Assembly: GCA_035578905.1 (NCBI GenBank)
Contig: JAQJVL010000046.1
Span: 3,160,730 to 3,224,729 of the forward strand
Direction: 5' to 3'
DNA length: 64,000 nt
From: Stictocephala bisonia
Lineage: Eukaryota; Arthropoda; Insecta; Hemiptera; Membracidae
How positions within the stretch are numbered: the stretch's first letter is position 1; every line of letters starts with the position of its first letter. The position numbers and the translations under genes were made by a program. The notes beneath the pieces were generated by a model. The model made no database searches. It was given only the letters and a program-made list of their open reading frames with translations, and was not told where the DNA came from. Shown piece by piece: positions 24,172-34,956 of this stretch.

Positions 24172-25260
24172 GCCACTGCTGTGACGTGTTACCATTACTT
24201 CTACTGAATAAAGTGTGATAATAACTTTTTTTAGTTTCAGTTATCATTAGACTAAGGTTATTCTTAAAGGTAGTAACATAATTAAGTAAATTAACAGGCC
24301 TTTTCTTCAAAAGTTTCAATAATTTATTATTTTTCTCTATTCTATTTAAAAGTGTCTGAGTAATCCACGGACTTTTATTTTTTTGCTTTATAAAACTTAG
24401 GATCTATTGATAAACTATCGGTATTAAAACAATACTATCGATTGTTCCTCTAGTATTGAATGAAATAATTCAACTGCATCATTTACGTCAGTAACCTCGT
24501 AAACAGGATTCCAGTTTAGTTGTTGTAAAGAGTTTCGTAATTTTTCAAAATTGATTTTTTTAAACACGTTATTTTTACACGTATTGGTCAATTCCCTACT
24601 AAGCTTATAATCCATTTTTAACGAAATCATGCAATGATGTTATATGGATATAGAATACACCAGCTTGAAAAAAACTTTAAGTTTTTGTATTTAATATAGA
24701 TATGGTCAATACATGACGATGACTCATTGGGTATTCGGGTATATTTGTCTATGATAGGGTGGAACCCGTTGTGATATAATAAAGAATTATAAAGCTCTGA
24801 CTCTTTAGTTGATTTTTTTATATCAATGTTTGCGTCACCGATTATTAATGCATTGGATTTGAATTTATGAAATGTTGTTTCAAGTTCATAAATAAAGCTA
24901 TTTTCTGTAAACTCTTGGAGTCTATAAATGCAAAAAAGCGATAAAATATTATTGTTAAATAGTTCCAAAAGTAGTACATCAGCTGTCTGCATCGTACAAT
25001 GAATTAATTTAGCACTGATTTTGTTTTTGACGCATACAGCTATACCTCCTGATCTGTAGGAGTCATTGCAACAGAAATATGGAGAGTAATTTGGTATTTT
25101 ATAGTGTGTTGTTTCGCTATCGAAAATCCATATCTCGCTTAGTATAATAATGTCAATATTTCGGTTTAAATTGTAAAAATGGACTAAAAATGAATCAAAA
25201 TTCTTCTGAGGCTTCTAATATTTTGATGAATAAAAGTTAAATTATTAAAATTTTGTGGAA
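24172..25260 (-). pseudogene. LINE-B ORF2 endonuclease and linker
   Basis: Endonuclease blocks are visible: LLLELFNNNILSLFCIYRL, then NALIIGDANIDIKK, then SSCIDHIYIKY, in the 24992-24627 frame. A degenerate N-terminal part reaches about 25250. The linker continues at 24630-24424 and 24319-24172, ending in the SQQWQIVNSL block that resumes on the far side of LINE-G. Confidence 0.75.
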
Positions 25261-25367
25261 AAAATATTTTAGTGACTATCAAATAAAATACATGAATTCA
25301 TGAACTAAATTAATGAAATAAAGATTAATGATATAGACTAATTTACAAATACAATACTGAGCTTGTT

Positions 25368-26305
25368 TCATGTTTTATGACCCACAACTTTTCTGTCAGA
25401 TATTTTGTCAATTCTAATACATTTGTCATCGTCGTCTCTTCTAACAAACATTTTCCCATCCCTGCACCATGAGTATTTATAGTTTTTACTTCTTGCTGCC
25501 TCTTTCACTTTGCCCAGTAGCTGCTTATTTTCTGGTGACAAATGCTCGTTTATAAATACCTTGGACGAGCTGCTGAAAGTGTGGTTTACCGAGGACGCAG
25601 GAAGGGGTTGCACAGCCTTAAACCGAGTAATCCGTTAGGTCTCGCTCGCTGTAGTTGGAGAACCTAACGAAGATGGGTTGGGCTCTGCGCTTGTTGAAGG
25701 AGGGTACTCGATGGGCTGCTACTACAGTCTTCCTCTTGTACTCGACGCCGATGGCACCTGCCACGTCCTGGAGGATCTGCTCGACGTTTTCACCTGGAGT
25801 ATCGGGAATGCCATCGATCTCGTTGTTCTGACGTCTAGAGTGCTGCTCTAGGTTCCTTAGGCGTCCCTCCAAGCTACTGACTGTTCCTCGCAGCTCCACA
25901 TTTTCCTTCATAAGCTGCAGGTGGTCAAGTTGTGTTTTCTTAAGCTGTTTTTGAATATCCTCCATTAACTTGCTGCTTTTGTCAGCTGGGAAAAGAACTG
26001 AAGAGAGTTTCGCAGCTCGGCGTTCTCGGAAGAAAACTTTTTTAACTCGGCCATTATATCGCTTTTAAGGCAGTTCAAGGTGTTAATAAAAAACTCCTTC
26101 GAAACTACTGTAGCTGAGTTCGACTTACTACTGGCCATGGACGACGACTTTTCAGGTTTACATGACTCACAAATCCATTCCTTTTTGGCGCCACATGTTT
26201 TCAAGGGAGCACAATCGAGGTGTAGCACACTACCACAATTCTCACTACACTTAATCAACTTATTTGGGGTCGTTACACATCAACTGACACATGAACCACA
26301 TTAAC
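25368..26305 (-). pseudogene. LINE-B ORF1: PHD finger, coiled coil, FP25K-like C-terminus
   Basis: The N-terminal zinc finger contains CSENCGSVLHLDC and EWICESC. A likely coiled coil follows (QLMKENVELRGTVSSLEGRL), then an RRM-like block (LEQHSRRQNNEIDGIPD) and a C-terminal region (VFINEHLSPENKQLL, WCRDGKMFVRR) resembling the Baculo_FP-type tail seen in arthropod LINE ORF1 proteins. Stops near 25965 and 25617 and a shift near the start split it in three. Confidence 0.75.
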
Positions 26306-26589
26306 ACTGGCATTTTAGTATGAAATTACACTAAATACTTGAATAAAAAGCAAAGCTAAACATGAACGTTAAACACGTGTGACCTTGAGCGGGGAGCTGC
26401 AGAGATAACGTCCGCCTGCAACGACTGACTGATATCCACTGGTATTGAACGATAGCTTATTTAACTCTTCTATAACCAAAATAACAAAGCTTGAATGGTA
26501 ATTGTACGACGCTTCATTCTAATATTAGGCACTGTAAAGCACAAAACAAAAGTTATACTTTCTTTATGTTAAACACAATTAACATTTCT

Positions 26590-26921
26590 TTGAAAATACT
26601 TTTCCGGAATCTTTGAAAACTACAATTACAAGACCAAATTACAAGTCTGGGCTCCGTAACTTATTAACAAATGATCGTCCAATTGCTATAACGCCAGTTA
26701 TTGTTTGAAAAATATGTGTCTTATTATTTAAATAAGTCAGTTTTTGAAAATAATATACTGCATACTAATCAATATGGTTTTCAAAAAGGCAAGGGCACTG
26801 AAGCGCTTTTATTGGATTATGTTAATCTTATTAGTGAAAATCTTAATAACAGAAAACACATTATTGCAAAGTTGTTATGTGTTTTGTCTAAATATATAGA
26901 CTATTCTAAGGCATTTGAACC
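26590..26921 (+). pseudogene. LINE reverse transcriptase scrap
   Basis: The plus strand reads NDRPIAITPVI (about 26668-26700), then FEKYVSYYLNKSVF, HTNQYGFQKGKGTEALLL and DYSKAFE, i.e. RT fingers to the start of the palm. It ends where a hAT-like terminal sequence begins at 26922. A small insertion sits before DYSKAF. Confidence 0.7.
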
Positions 26922-27250
26922 AAGGGTCAGCAACCTGCGGCTCGCGAGCCTCAAGCAGTTCTTTGGACGTGAAGCTGCAACTCTTTAGTTCCACACCCAA
27001 ATATTATTTATTTAATAAAAGAAAATTATTTAAAAATCATTCTGAATCGATTAACGAGGATTAAGCACCGATTCTATTTCTCAGCCACTTGTACTTGTTT
27101 TTCACCGCCTCCCTCACCATGATGTCACTGTCGTCAGTCCGTCGGAAGCACTTGCCGTATTCGGATGTTTCTATTTAGACTTTAATTCGCTTTCGACACA
27201 AGACAATTTGGCGTCTTCACCAATGCTTTGGCTGTGACGTATAGTTTGTT
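26922..27250. mobile_element. hAT-type non-autonomous element, one end
   Basis: AAGGGTCAGCAACCTGCGGC with CTCGCGAGCC is a typical hAT terminal/subterminal sequence, and it interrupts the RT scrap exactly. The other terminus was not found, so the right boundary is approximate. Confidence 0.5.
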
Positions 27251-27270
27251 GTTTCAAGGAAAAAATTTAA

Positions 27271-27298
27271 AATATATATATATATATATATATATATA
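27271..27298. repeat. (AT)n microsatellite
   Basis: About 14 AT dinucleotides. Confidence 0.95.
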
Positions 27299-27603
27299 AT
27301 AGAAAGAATAGAATAGTTTATTTCCCAAATTTTACATTAGTTGTTGCCTCGCTAAGTGAAGCTTAACCCTAGATTGGGAGGTAGAGCTTATTTTATGCTC
27401 TTGTGTTAAACTTAATAAAACATATGTTTTAGGTTAGGTTAAAGGGCACTAGGCCAGGAATTAGTATATTGGAGAGATAGGACATCAGCAAACTTACCTT
27501 AGAAGACAAGTTCACTAACACCAGAGTAGTAGTCACAAACACAAAATAAACACAATCTCACAAATGGGATTCCCCATCAGCAAACTTCATATATATACAG
27601 TTC

Positions 27604-27640
27604 TTCAGTTATGCGTCAGACTCGGCAGCGGACGGACGTG
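27604..27640 (+). promoter_or_regulatory. LINE-C internal promoter: Inr plus DPE
   Basis: TTCAGTT places an initiator A at 27607, and GGACGTG occupies 27634-27640, exactly +28 to +34, matching the arthropod DPE consensus RGWCGTG. There is no TATA box. This is the known arrangement of Jockey-type internal promoters and marks the LINE 5' end. Confidence 0.75.
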
Positions 27641-27806
27641 TGTCGCAGCGCTCCGTAACATAACCTCAAACGTTACTCATCAACTGTCATCTGTGCTACA
27701 CTTAGTTGTTATTGTTAGCTGCTTCATAGTTCAAGCTGAACATATTAGTGATATTATTAATTTGGTGTTTTCCGTGAAAGTTTGTGATTGCGCAACACCA
27801 GGAAAA

Positions 27807-28739
27807 ATGACTGATTGTGGTCGCTGTGTGAGACCGATCCCTAAAACTGGGAAAAATGCTCCTAAGGTGGATTGTGCTGAATGTAAATTGTCATTTCATG
27901 GAAAATGTGTCGATCTTACACCTGACGACATTCAGTATTACGTCGAGAACAATACCGTATGGAGGTGTGAAGTTTGTGCCAAGGAACGACGTAAGAGCAT
28001 GGCCCTTGAGTCATCTATGACCTCTACCATTACCAATGAGGATGTTTTTAATCTAGTATCGGAATTGAGAAAGGACCTGAGAGGAGTTGAAGCTGGACTG
28101 GGCAAATCGATCAACACTGCCTTTGAAGAGTTAAAGGAGACTAAAGGCCTGGTTAGTAAACAAGGAGAGGAAATGTCAGCACTCTTAGAACTTGTAAACA
28201 AACTCTCCACAGAAAACACTGCCCTCAGGAATAAGGTCGCTATGCTCGAGAGCCGTATGGACAACATCGAACAGTATTCCAGGAGGGATACTATCGAGAT
28301 ACACGGTATACCGGCTGATAGAGGAGAACAGATCGTCGAGGTGGTGAAAACAGTGGGGCGAGCCTTGGACCTGACGATAGATGAAAATATGATCAGTGCT
28401 TGCCATAGACTGCGAAACAGGGAAGGATCTGGCAAGCCCCCTGGAATTATAGTGAAGATGACCTGACGCATGGATGCTGAGGCTGTCCTCCAAAAAAGGC
28501 GAGTGAAGCGTAATTTAAATACGCACGATATAGGCCTAACTGCAAGTCCTGCGATGCCTATATATATTAATGAAAGCCTGAGCCCTGGACGACGCCGACT
28601 TCTGAACGCAGCCCGGGAAAAGAAAAGTGAAAAACATTACACGTATCTATGGATCAGAGGAGGCAAGATATTAATGAGGAAGGCGGATGGTGAACCTGTG
28701 AAAGTTGTAACTTCGCTGGCGGACCTGGATAAATTGTGA
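27807..28739 (+). pseudogene. LINE-C ORF1: PHD finger, coiled coil, FP25K-like C-terminus (one stop)
   Basis: ATG 27807 opens MTDCGRCVRPI. Cysteine pairs CGRC and CAEC, then HGKC and WRCEVC, form a PHD-type finger at about residues 3-55. A coiled coil follows (LVNKLSTENTALRNKVAMLE), then an RRM-like block (IEQYSRRDTIEIHGIP, SACHRLRN) and a C-terminal INESLSPGRRRLL...WIRGGKILMRK region. One in-frame TGA at 28464-28466 interrupts it; the frame continues unchanged to the stop at 28739. The open frame reaches upstream to 27564, but the first ATG with sensible context is at 27807. Confidence 0.85.
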
Positions 28740-28825
28740 ACTACAGTTTGTGGAAATGAGGTTAGAAAATTGTATATTTAGGCTAGTATTAGTTATCAAT
28801 CCGACACTTTTTTTTCTTTTTGTTG

Positions 28826-31735
28826 TGAAATATTAATAACACTAATAGTATAGTAGTTTTAAATCAAAATATTAGAAGCGTAAGGCAGAATTTCAATTTA
28901 TTTTTAAGTGAATTAGAATCTGCTCGATTATTTCCTGATATAATAGTTTTAACTGAGACATGGATTAGTAAAGCTGAATTAAATTATTATAAAATTTCTG
29001 GCTACAATGCTTTTGCTAATTGTAATGAGGAGTACAGGGCGGGAGGTACCATAGTGTACGTCCGCGACTGTTATCAATGTAGCGGTGTGAGTGAGAGAGA
29101 TGATATTAGATCAGCTGATGTTCTGCAGCTAGACGTCAGAGTCAGTGACCTTGAGCGCTTTACACTGATCACAGTCTACCGTCTCAACTCTGCCTTGCGC
29201 TCCGCATTCATTGATGATATTGAGGATGTATTAACGGGTCTAGGAAATCGTAATATTGTATTGGTAGGTGATATGAATTTAGATATATTGAGTCAGTCAG
29301 CTGAGAGCGATAATTATTTGAACCTTTTGAGCAGCAAGGGAATGTTTAATTTAGTTAATGAACCCACTAGAATTATAGGAAATTCGTCTACATGTTTAGA
29401 TCATGTTTTTGTACGGTTCTTTAAAAAGGGCAATCTTCAGTTTGACTTCAAAGCTAATGTTTTCCATTATAATTTAACTGATCATTCTACTGTTCTGTTT
29501 TCAATTCACTTTTGCAATCCAATAATTAAAGATACTGAAGAGTATTATAGCCAGATTGATTTGGAAAAACTTACTGCTGAACTTATTAATGTAGATTGGG
29601 CTTGTGTATATGAAAAAAATACTGTGTCTGATGCTTTCCAATGCTTTATTGATGTGTTAGAATTAAGTATAGGTAAATGCAAGTTTGATGTACGTTCAAA
29701 TAAAAGTAAACAGGTGCATAAATTAAAACCTTGGACTACTGACAGGCTGTCATTTAAGCTTCAAAAGAGAAAAAAAATTTACAAGTTATTGATGAAAAAT
29801 CCAAATAATGTAAAACTTAAACAGTATTACACTAATTTTCGAAATCAATTAAATTTAGAATTAAAAAGTTCAAAGGAGTCATTTTTTAGAGATAAGTTTG
29901 AGGGTACGATCAATGATGTTAAGTCACAATGGAAAATAGTTGACGAACTAATTGGTGAAAATACAAAAAATACTGTAATAAGGGAGGTCGTTGGGGAATC
30001 TTGTATTATACACGAACCTAAACTTATCGCCAATGAATTCAATTCACATTTTTTAAATGCCCCTCGGAAATTGAGAGGTCAAATAGATCAATCGAATCTA
30101 GCGCAGCACACTGTTTTCGACAACGTATTTAATCAACGTATCAATCTTAAATCTTTTTTTATGCAACCTATTTTAAGTGAGGATGTTTCTTCATTTATTT
30201 CTAGTCTGAAAAACAACAAATCACCAGGATTTGACAAGGTCAGTTCAATGATGATAAAAAAAATAGCTCCCAGTATTATTCCGATATTAACATATCTCTA
30301 TAACTTCAGTCTTATGACAGGGGAATTTCCTAGATGCTTAAAAAGTGCAATAGTAGTTCCAATCTTCAAACGTGGGGACCCTACACAGCCAAACTGTTAC
30401 CGTCCAATTTCTTTGCTCTCAGTTTTTTCAAAAATATTGGAAAAGGTTGTTAAAAAGCAGTTACTTTCATTTCTTAATAAAAACAAATTCTTTAGTAATA
30501 ATCAGTTTGGGTTTCGAGAGGGTATGTCTACTGAGGATGCCTTACTTTAATTCATGGAATCAGTTTACGAGCCAATTAATAATAGTAAAAAGGTATCTGC
30601 ATTGTTCATTGATATTACAAAAGCTTTCGACACGATTGATCATGAAATTTTACTTCATAAGTTATGGCTGGCTGGTATTAGAGGTTTACCACTTGACTGG
30701 TTTTCTAGTTATCTCACGGGGAGAGAACAAAGGGTAAACATTGGTGGCGTCATAGGAGATCCAGGGAAAATTGAATTTGGTGTTCCGCAGGGTTCTGTTT
30801 TGGGACCAATACTTTTTTTAATTTATGTCAATGATCTTTGTAATGGTTGTTTTAATGGTAAATTGGTTGCGTTTGCCGATGACACTGCTTTTGTTTATAC
30901 AAACCATGACTTAAATTCGCTTTATCAATCAATGTCAAAAGATTTATTTTTCCTAAGGTTATGGTTTGACAAAAACTTTATGATATTAAGCGAAAAAACC
31001 AAGTTCATGTTATTCAGTCTGAGATTCGATTCCAAATTTAATTTCCCACTTAAATTTCATGAAACTAAATGCCTTGTTCCGCTTGTTCCTGATTGTGACT
31101 GTTTGGAATTACAGCAAGTCAATAATATGAAATATTTAGGTTTAATCATTGATTATCAATTGACCTGGAAAAACCATATTTCAAAATTAAAAAAAGAGCT
31201 TTATTTCAGTTTGAGAAAGTTTTACCTATTAAATCAGTTGTGTGGGTCTAACAAAATTTTAGTCAATGTATATCACGCTCTTGTAGGATCCAGGATAAGC
31301 TATGGTATCACATGCTGGGGTGGGACATACAGTACTACCTTATATCCGATAGTAATTTTTCACAAAAGATTCATCAGACTTATTTCGAAAAAGACAAGGT
31401 TTGAACATACTTGGCCACTGTTTGTTGAGATGAAAATTCTTCCTCTACGGCATTTATACATTTTTAAAGTCCTAAAAATGTTTTACATTAGAAGCTCTGC
31501 TTTTTCAATAACAAGACAGCCTAGTTACAATCTTAGGCGGTACCAAGTCGTTAGTGTGCCTAAATCAAATTTAAATATACATCAAATATTTTACAGTAGT
31601 TTTGCACCACGATTATTTAACATAATTAGTTACAAAATTGGCGACTTCACAACACAGAGAGAGTTTTTGAAAAAATTGAAAAAATGGCTTTTTGAACAAG
31701 AAGCTGTCGATAAAATATTAAAAATAGTAAAGTAG
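28826..31735 (+). pseudogene. LINE-C ORF2: endonuclease and reverse transcriptase (one stop)
   Basis: The open frame begins after a TGA near 28822, with NQNIRSVRQNFNLFLSEL and IIVLTETWIS of the endonuclease, then IVLVGDMNLDIL, STCLDHVFVRF and LTDHSTVLFSI. RT blocks follow: LKNNKSPGFDKVSSMMI, SAIVVPIFKRGDPTQPNCYR, LFIDITKAFDTIDHEILL, GVPQGSVLGPILFLIYVND and FADDTAFVY, with thumb NMKYLGLIIDYQLTWKNH and a C-terminal KILPLRHLYIFKVLKM block. A single TAA at 30548-30550 interrupts the RT; the frame is otherwise continuous. No early ATG exists, so the natural start is unclear; reinitiation after ORF1 is possible. Confidence 0.9.
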
Positions 31736-32352
31736 GTTGAGTCTTGATACATTTTGAATCGCTTGCACTTACTTCTTGCCTGAATTTCCTATGTGTTTTT
31801 TGTACATCTATTTGTTTGCTTACTAGTATTTGTCACTATCTCTTTAGTGTCTTTTTATTTCTTTGAATTGTAAATATAATTACTTGGTATGTTGGTGAAG
31901 GAGATTTTTACCATTGAAGTTACAAAGAAATAATTTCCATTCAATAGCACAGTATGTTTTTTAATCAATTTCTTTTTCATACATAATTTTTAAACTATGT
32001 GTTACGTTTCGCTGCTAGCCGTTTCATTCTTTTTGTTTAAAACAAGTGATGGAGATCCCAGTTCAGGCTTTGCCTAGGGGATTCCTATTTATTTTGCCTT
32101 ATATTTATTTATATTGTTATTGTGTTAATTTATTCTACCTTTGTTGTTATATTTTGAACTCATGGTATTGTAAAAACTGTGTTGTGTACTTGTATATGAA
32201 AATGTACTGTTTTGTACTTGATTTTTGGCAAAATAAACATTATTTATTATTATTATTATACTAACTGAAATACTGCATTTATATCTGAGTGTTGCTCTAT
32301 GGATGTACAACCCCCACCAAAGCCACCTACCCAGCAATAGTGGAAGCCATTT

Positions 32353-32353
<1 letters not shown>

Positions 32354-32392
<39 letters not shown>
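32354..32392. repeat. (CT)n microsatellite
   Basis: About 18 CT dinucleotides at the inner edge of the right foldback arm. A shorter CT run sits at the same place in the 60932-61253 copy. Confidence 0.95.
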
Positions 32393-32395
<3 letters not shown>

Positions 32396-32639
32396 CACCT
32401 GAAGAAAATGCCAGTGGTGTTGAAAATTTGTGAGATTGTGTTTATTTTGTGTTTGTGACTACTACTCTGATGTTAGTGAACTTGTCTTTTAAGGTAAGTT
32501 TGCTGATGTCCTATCTCTCCAATAAACTAAAACATATGTTTATCATCAAGCAATCCCAACAAACTTGGTACCAAATCAACGCAGAATGTTCTGTTCTATA
32601 CATTTCAGATTTTAAGTAATTTTTTATGCAATTTTATAA

Positions 32640-32905
32640 AAAAACATGCAGATCCAAGATCTTTACATTCCGCCTCTAGGTTGGTCTTGTCTGCGTTTAG
32701 GATATGCTCTTCGTCACTGTTCACCTCCTCCTCCTTGGAGAGGTCCACCTCGTCGTCAGACAGTTCTATTTGCAATGCTTTCTGACTGAATTTACTGTCC
32801 TCCCTGAACAGTGTTGTGTGGCTCTATTCTGGTGAATTTTGAAGGTGTAGCACTATCTTCCTGGTTCTTGTCAGGCTTCCCAATACGTTTAATTTTCATT
32901 GTATG
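32640..32905 (-). pseudogene. Possible degenerate acidic coding fragment
   Basis: The minus strand reads MKIKRIGKPDKNQEDSATPS, and after a shift continues ELSDDEVDLSKEEEVNSDEE, an acidic stretch of about 55 residues. I do not recognise the family. It could be a fragment of a host exon or retrocopy, or a chance frame. Confidence 0.25.
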
Positions 32906-33455
32906 AGACTGCTCGCCAACATCTTCCTAGAACCCCAGAAACTGGTACGATCCTTGGTAAGTTTCAATTCAGGTGTGATGAAAAGTTGTCCAGAAAGCAG
33001 TGGGTGTCTATTAAGAAACATATAATGTTGAATCACCGTTCTATCTCTATTTATACGTTGATACCAATGCTGACTGTTTAATAAGCTCTTATCTGAGTCC
33101 AGTCATACTTGTTCACAAGTCATACTTTATCAGCCACAGTCATCCATGCATACGTCACAAGTAAACATGCACTGCTTACTTGCCCATGACCCCCGCTGAT
33201 TGGGGGGGGGGAAGGTCATCCATTCCACTACAAGTCATGGTCCCTCCGACTCTCGCATATTTATTAAATATTATTCATGATAGGTTCTAATAGTGTACTA
33301 ACACTTAACATTTTAAGAATGACATCAATTATGAAGCTAATGGATTAATAAAAATCTTATTAATAAGTTAAAAAAAAAAAAAAAATTAAAATAAACATAA
33401 ATAACATAATTATTAATCTAAATAAAATAAGGTACCTTACTGAAAAATTATATAC
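32906..33455. other. Non-coding stretch
   Basis: Contains a G9 run (about 33201) and an A14 run (about 33370). No gene seen. Confidence 0.5.
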
Positions 33456-34212
33456 GAGGTACGTCCAGAAAGTAAGTTCCGTTTGGTAATAAAAATAATT
33501 TGTCTACAGATACAGAAAAAATATTTATTGCACTAAAATCTACAACTCTTAAACTACTTTTCTACATAACTGCCAAAATTTTGCAGGCATTTGTCATAGC
33601 GTGGCACAAGTTTTTCTATGCCTTCTTCATAGAAGGTTGCCGCCTGTGTCTTCAACCATTTGGAAACATTTTCTTTCAGGTCTTCGTCATCGTTGAAGTG
33701 TTGACCACCAAGGAAAGACTTCAGATGTAAGAACAGATGAAAGTCGCTAGGAGCGAGGTCAGGGCTGTACGGAGGATGGTCAAACTTTCCTTGATCTTCT
33801 CATCAATCGTGTGAACCAGTTCTTCTGTAATCAAAGATGGACGCCCACTTCGTTCTTCATCATGCACTTCATTACGTCCTTCATTAAACTGTCGGACCCA
33901 TCTTCTCACCATTGAATCACTCATCGCATTTTGTCCGTAAACCTCGCAAATTTGCCGATAAATGTCAATCGGTTTCACTTTCTTAGCATTCAGAAAACGA
34001 ATCACAGATCTGATTTCACGAGCGGCGGGATTTTCGATCAACACCGACATTTTAAACAAGCACAACAAAGCGTACAAGACTGACAGCGATCTCAAATTGG
34101 CGCACGTTTCTTCTCCTTGATACAGAGCGTCTGCCGCGCATGCGCGGAACTGCGATCGCAGCGCTGCAGCGGATATAAATGGAAATGGAACTTACCTTCT
34201 GGACGTACCTCG
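33456..34212 (-). mobile_element. Mariner-type transposon, internally deleted
   Basis: Inverted ends CGAGGTACGTCCAGAAAGTA (left) and its reverse complement (right, ending ACCTCG) bound 757 bp, with TA on both sides (33454-33455, 34213-34214). Full-length mariners are about 1.3 kb, so roughly 500 bp of the transposase has been lost. Confidence 0.92.
33530..34050 (-). pseudogene. Mariner transposase remnant
   Basis: From about 34050 the N-terminal helix-turn-helix part is readable (MSVLIENPAAREIRSVIRFL, SMVRRWVRQFNEGRN, DEERSGRPSLITEELVH). At about 33780 it jumps out of frame to HPPYSPDLAPSDFHLFLHLK, which carries the third catalytic aspartate, and then to the C-terminus (FLGGQHFNDDEDLKENVSKW) ending near 33535. 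The first two catalytic aspartates were in the deleted part, so it is inactive. Confidence 0.9.
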
Positions 34213-34301
34213 TATTTTACCATAAAAAATATTTTCACAACTGGACATTTTAAAACTTAGAGAGTTGAAAATTGCTAAAAAACATTTTAACATGCATACA
34301 T

Positions 34302-34432
34302 CCCAGGGCGAGCCTCAGCTACTGGGCGGGTCGCAGGTGGCGGATAGCGAATGTTCCACCTCGTCATTGATGAGGTGGACAACTGCGAATAAGGGGAAAC
34401 CCTAATAAGCAGTCCCGGACCGAGGTTCGCAG
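34302..34432 (+). other. Structured 5' leader module of LINE-F
   Basis: This begins at the first base after the TSD. Possible helices are CCCAG 34302-34306 with CTGGG 34322-34326; TCGCAG 34331-34336 with CTGCGA 34383-34388, enclosing CCACCTC 34356-34362 with GAGGTGG 34372-34378; and GCGAGCCTC 34308-34316 with GAGGTTCGC 34422-34430, crossing the first helix. Shared with LINE-G at 20710-20850. Confidence 0.6.
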
Positions 34433-34595
34433 GGGCAGCTGAGGTGTGCAGCTGACGGGCTTAGTGCCCCGCGGTACTCTGAACTCATTACCACACACAC
34501 TTATAGTTACATACCTAAGGACCGCACTGAGTCCTTAGATAATGAACCGAGCATGGGAGCAGAGGGCAGCCTGACTGGCCAGCCCTTGTTTTCCA

Positions 34596-34910
34596 TTGCT
34601 CGGGCCAAATCAATGTCGGGGGGGGGACATGTCTCTCTCCGATTCTGAATCCAACTTGGCTGAGGACCGCTCAGAGCCCTCAGACAAGGACCTTGGCACG
34701 GGGAACGAAGGTAGCCAAGTAGGACAGTCTGAAGTCCCCGCTGCTCGGGTCATGGGTTCGGTGGAGGGGGGCATGTCGCTCTCTGATCCCGAAAACATCC
34801 TTCTCGGAGCCCAGGCTCTGATCAGCTTGATCGGACGGCTGAGGCTCTGAATAGGATGAAGATAGCCAGGAGAAGCACTCCTGGCAATCAGAGGAAAAGG
34901 TCTATAGGCC
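34596..34910 (+). pseudogene. LINE-F ORF1 start, truncated
   Basis: An open frame contains two copies of a MSLSDSES/MSLSDPEN motif, followed after a shift by a basic stretch (MKIARRSTPGNQRKRS). This resembles the acidic-to-basic N-terminus of I/R1-group ORF1 proteins. The rest of ORF1 is missing. Confidence 0.45.
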
Positions 34911-34956
34911 TCAACTGACTGATCACTGAAGGGGGTCCTGTACAGGTCACTCCTCA

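Larger units (their letters stand above)
19050..26450 (-). mobile_element. LINE-B: Jockey/CR1-like LINE split by LINE-G
   Basis: On the minus strand ORF1 (about 26300-25368), endonuclease (about 25250-24627), linker (24630-24172, resumed at 20692), RT (20690-19740) and C-terminal domain (about 19700-19130) follow in order. A plus-strand LINE (20710-24154) interrupts the linker with a 17-bp duplication, TAAACTATTTACAATCT, at 20693-20709 and 24155-24171. Without the insert LINE-B is about 3.9 kb and nearly full length. It carries many stops and shifts. It is a relative of LINE-C: compare KIIPLKHLFIYKVLKIFYIR with the LINE-C block KILPLRHLYIFKVLKMFYIR. Confidence 0.85.
27603..32265 (+). mobile_element. 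LINE-C: nearly intact Jockey/CR1-like LINE
   Basis: This LINE has a 5' UTR with an initiator/DPE promoter, ORF1 (27807-28739), ORF2 (about 28826-31735), a 3' UTR of about 500 bp, and an end in (TTA)n after AATAAA-like sequence near 32233. Each ORF is broken by a single nonsense codon only. It is the best preserved LINE in the window. Confidence 0.85.
27430..32527. mobile_element. Foldback-family element with a LINE between its arms
   Basis: The left arm 27430-27567 (TTAGGTTAGG, GGACATCAGCAAACTTACC) and the right arm 32387-32527 (GGTAAGTTTGCTGATGTCC) are reverse complements. They match the compact foldbacks at 54481-54837 and 60932-61253. A 14-bp duplication TAAAACATATGTTT flanks the whole (27416-27429, 32528-32541). 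LINE-C fills the gap, so it most likely inserted between the arms of a foldback. Confidence 0.75.

Noticed and set aside
27938..28471. 177-codon minus-strand frame
   Set aside because: Antisense shadow of LINE-C ORF1.
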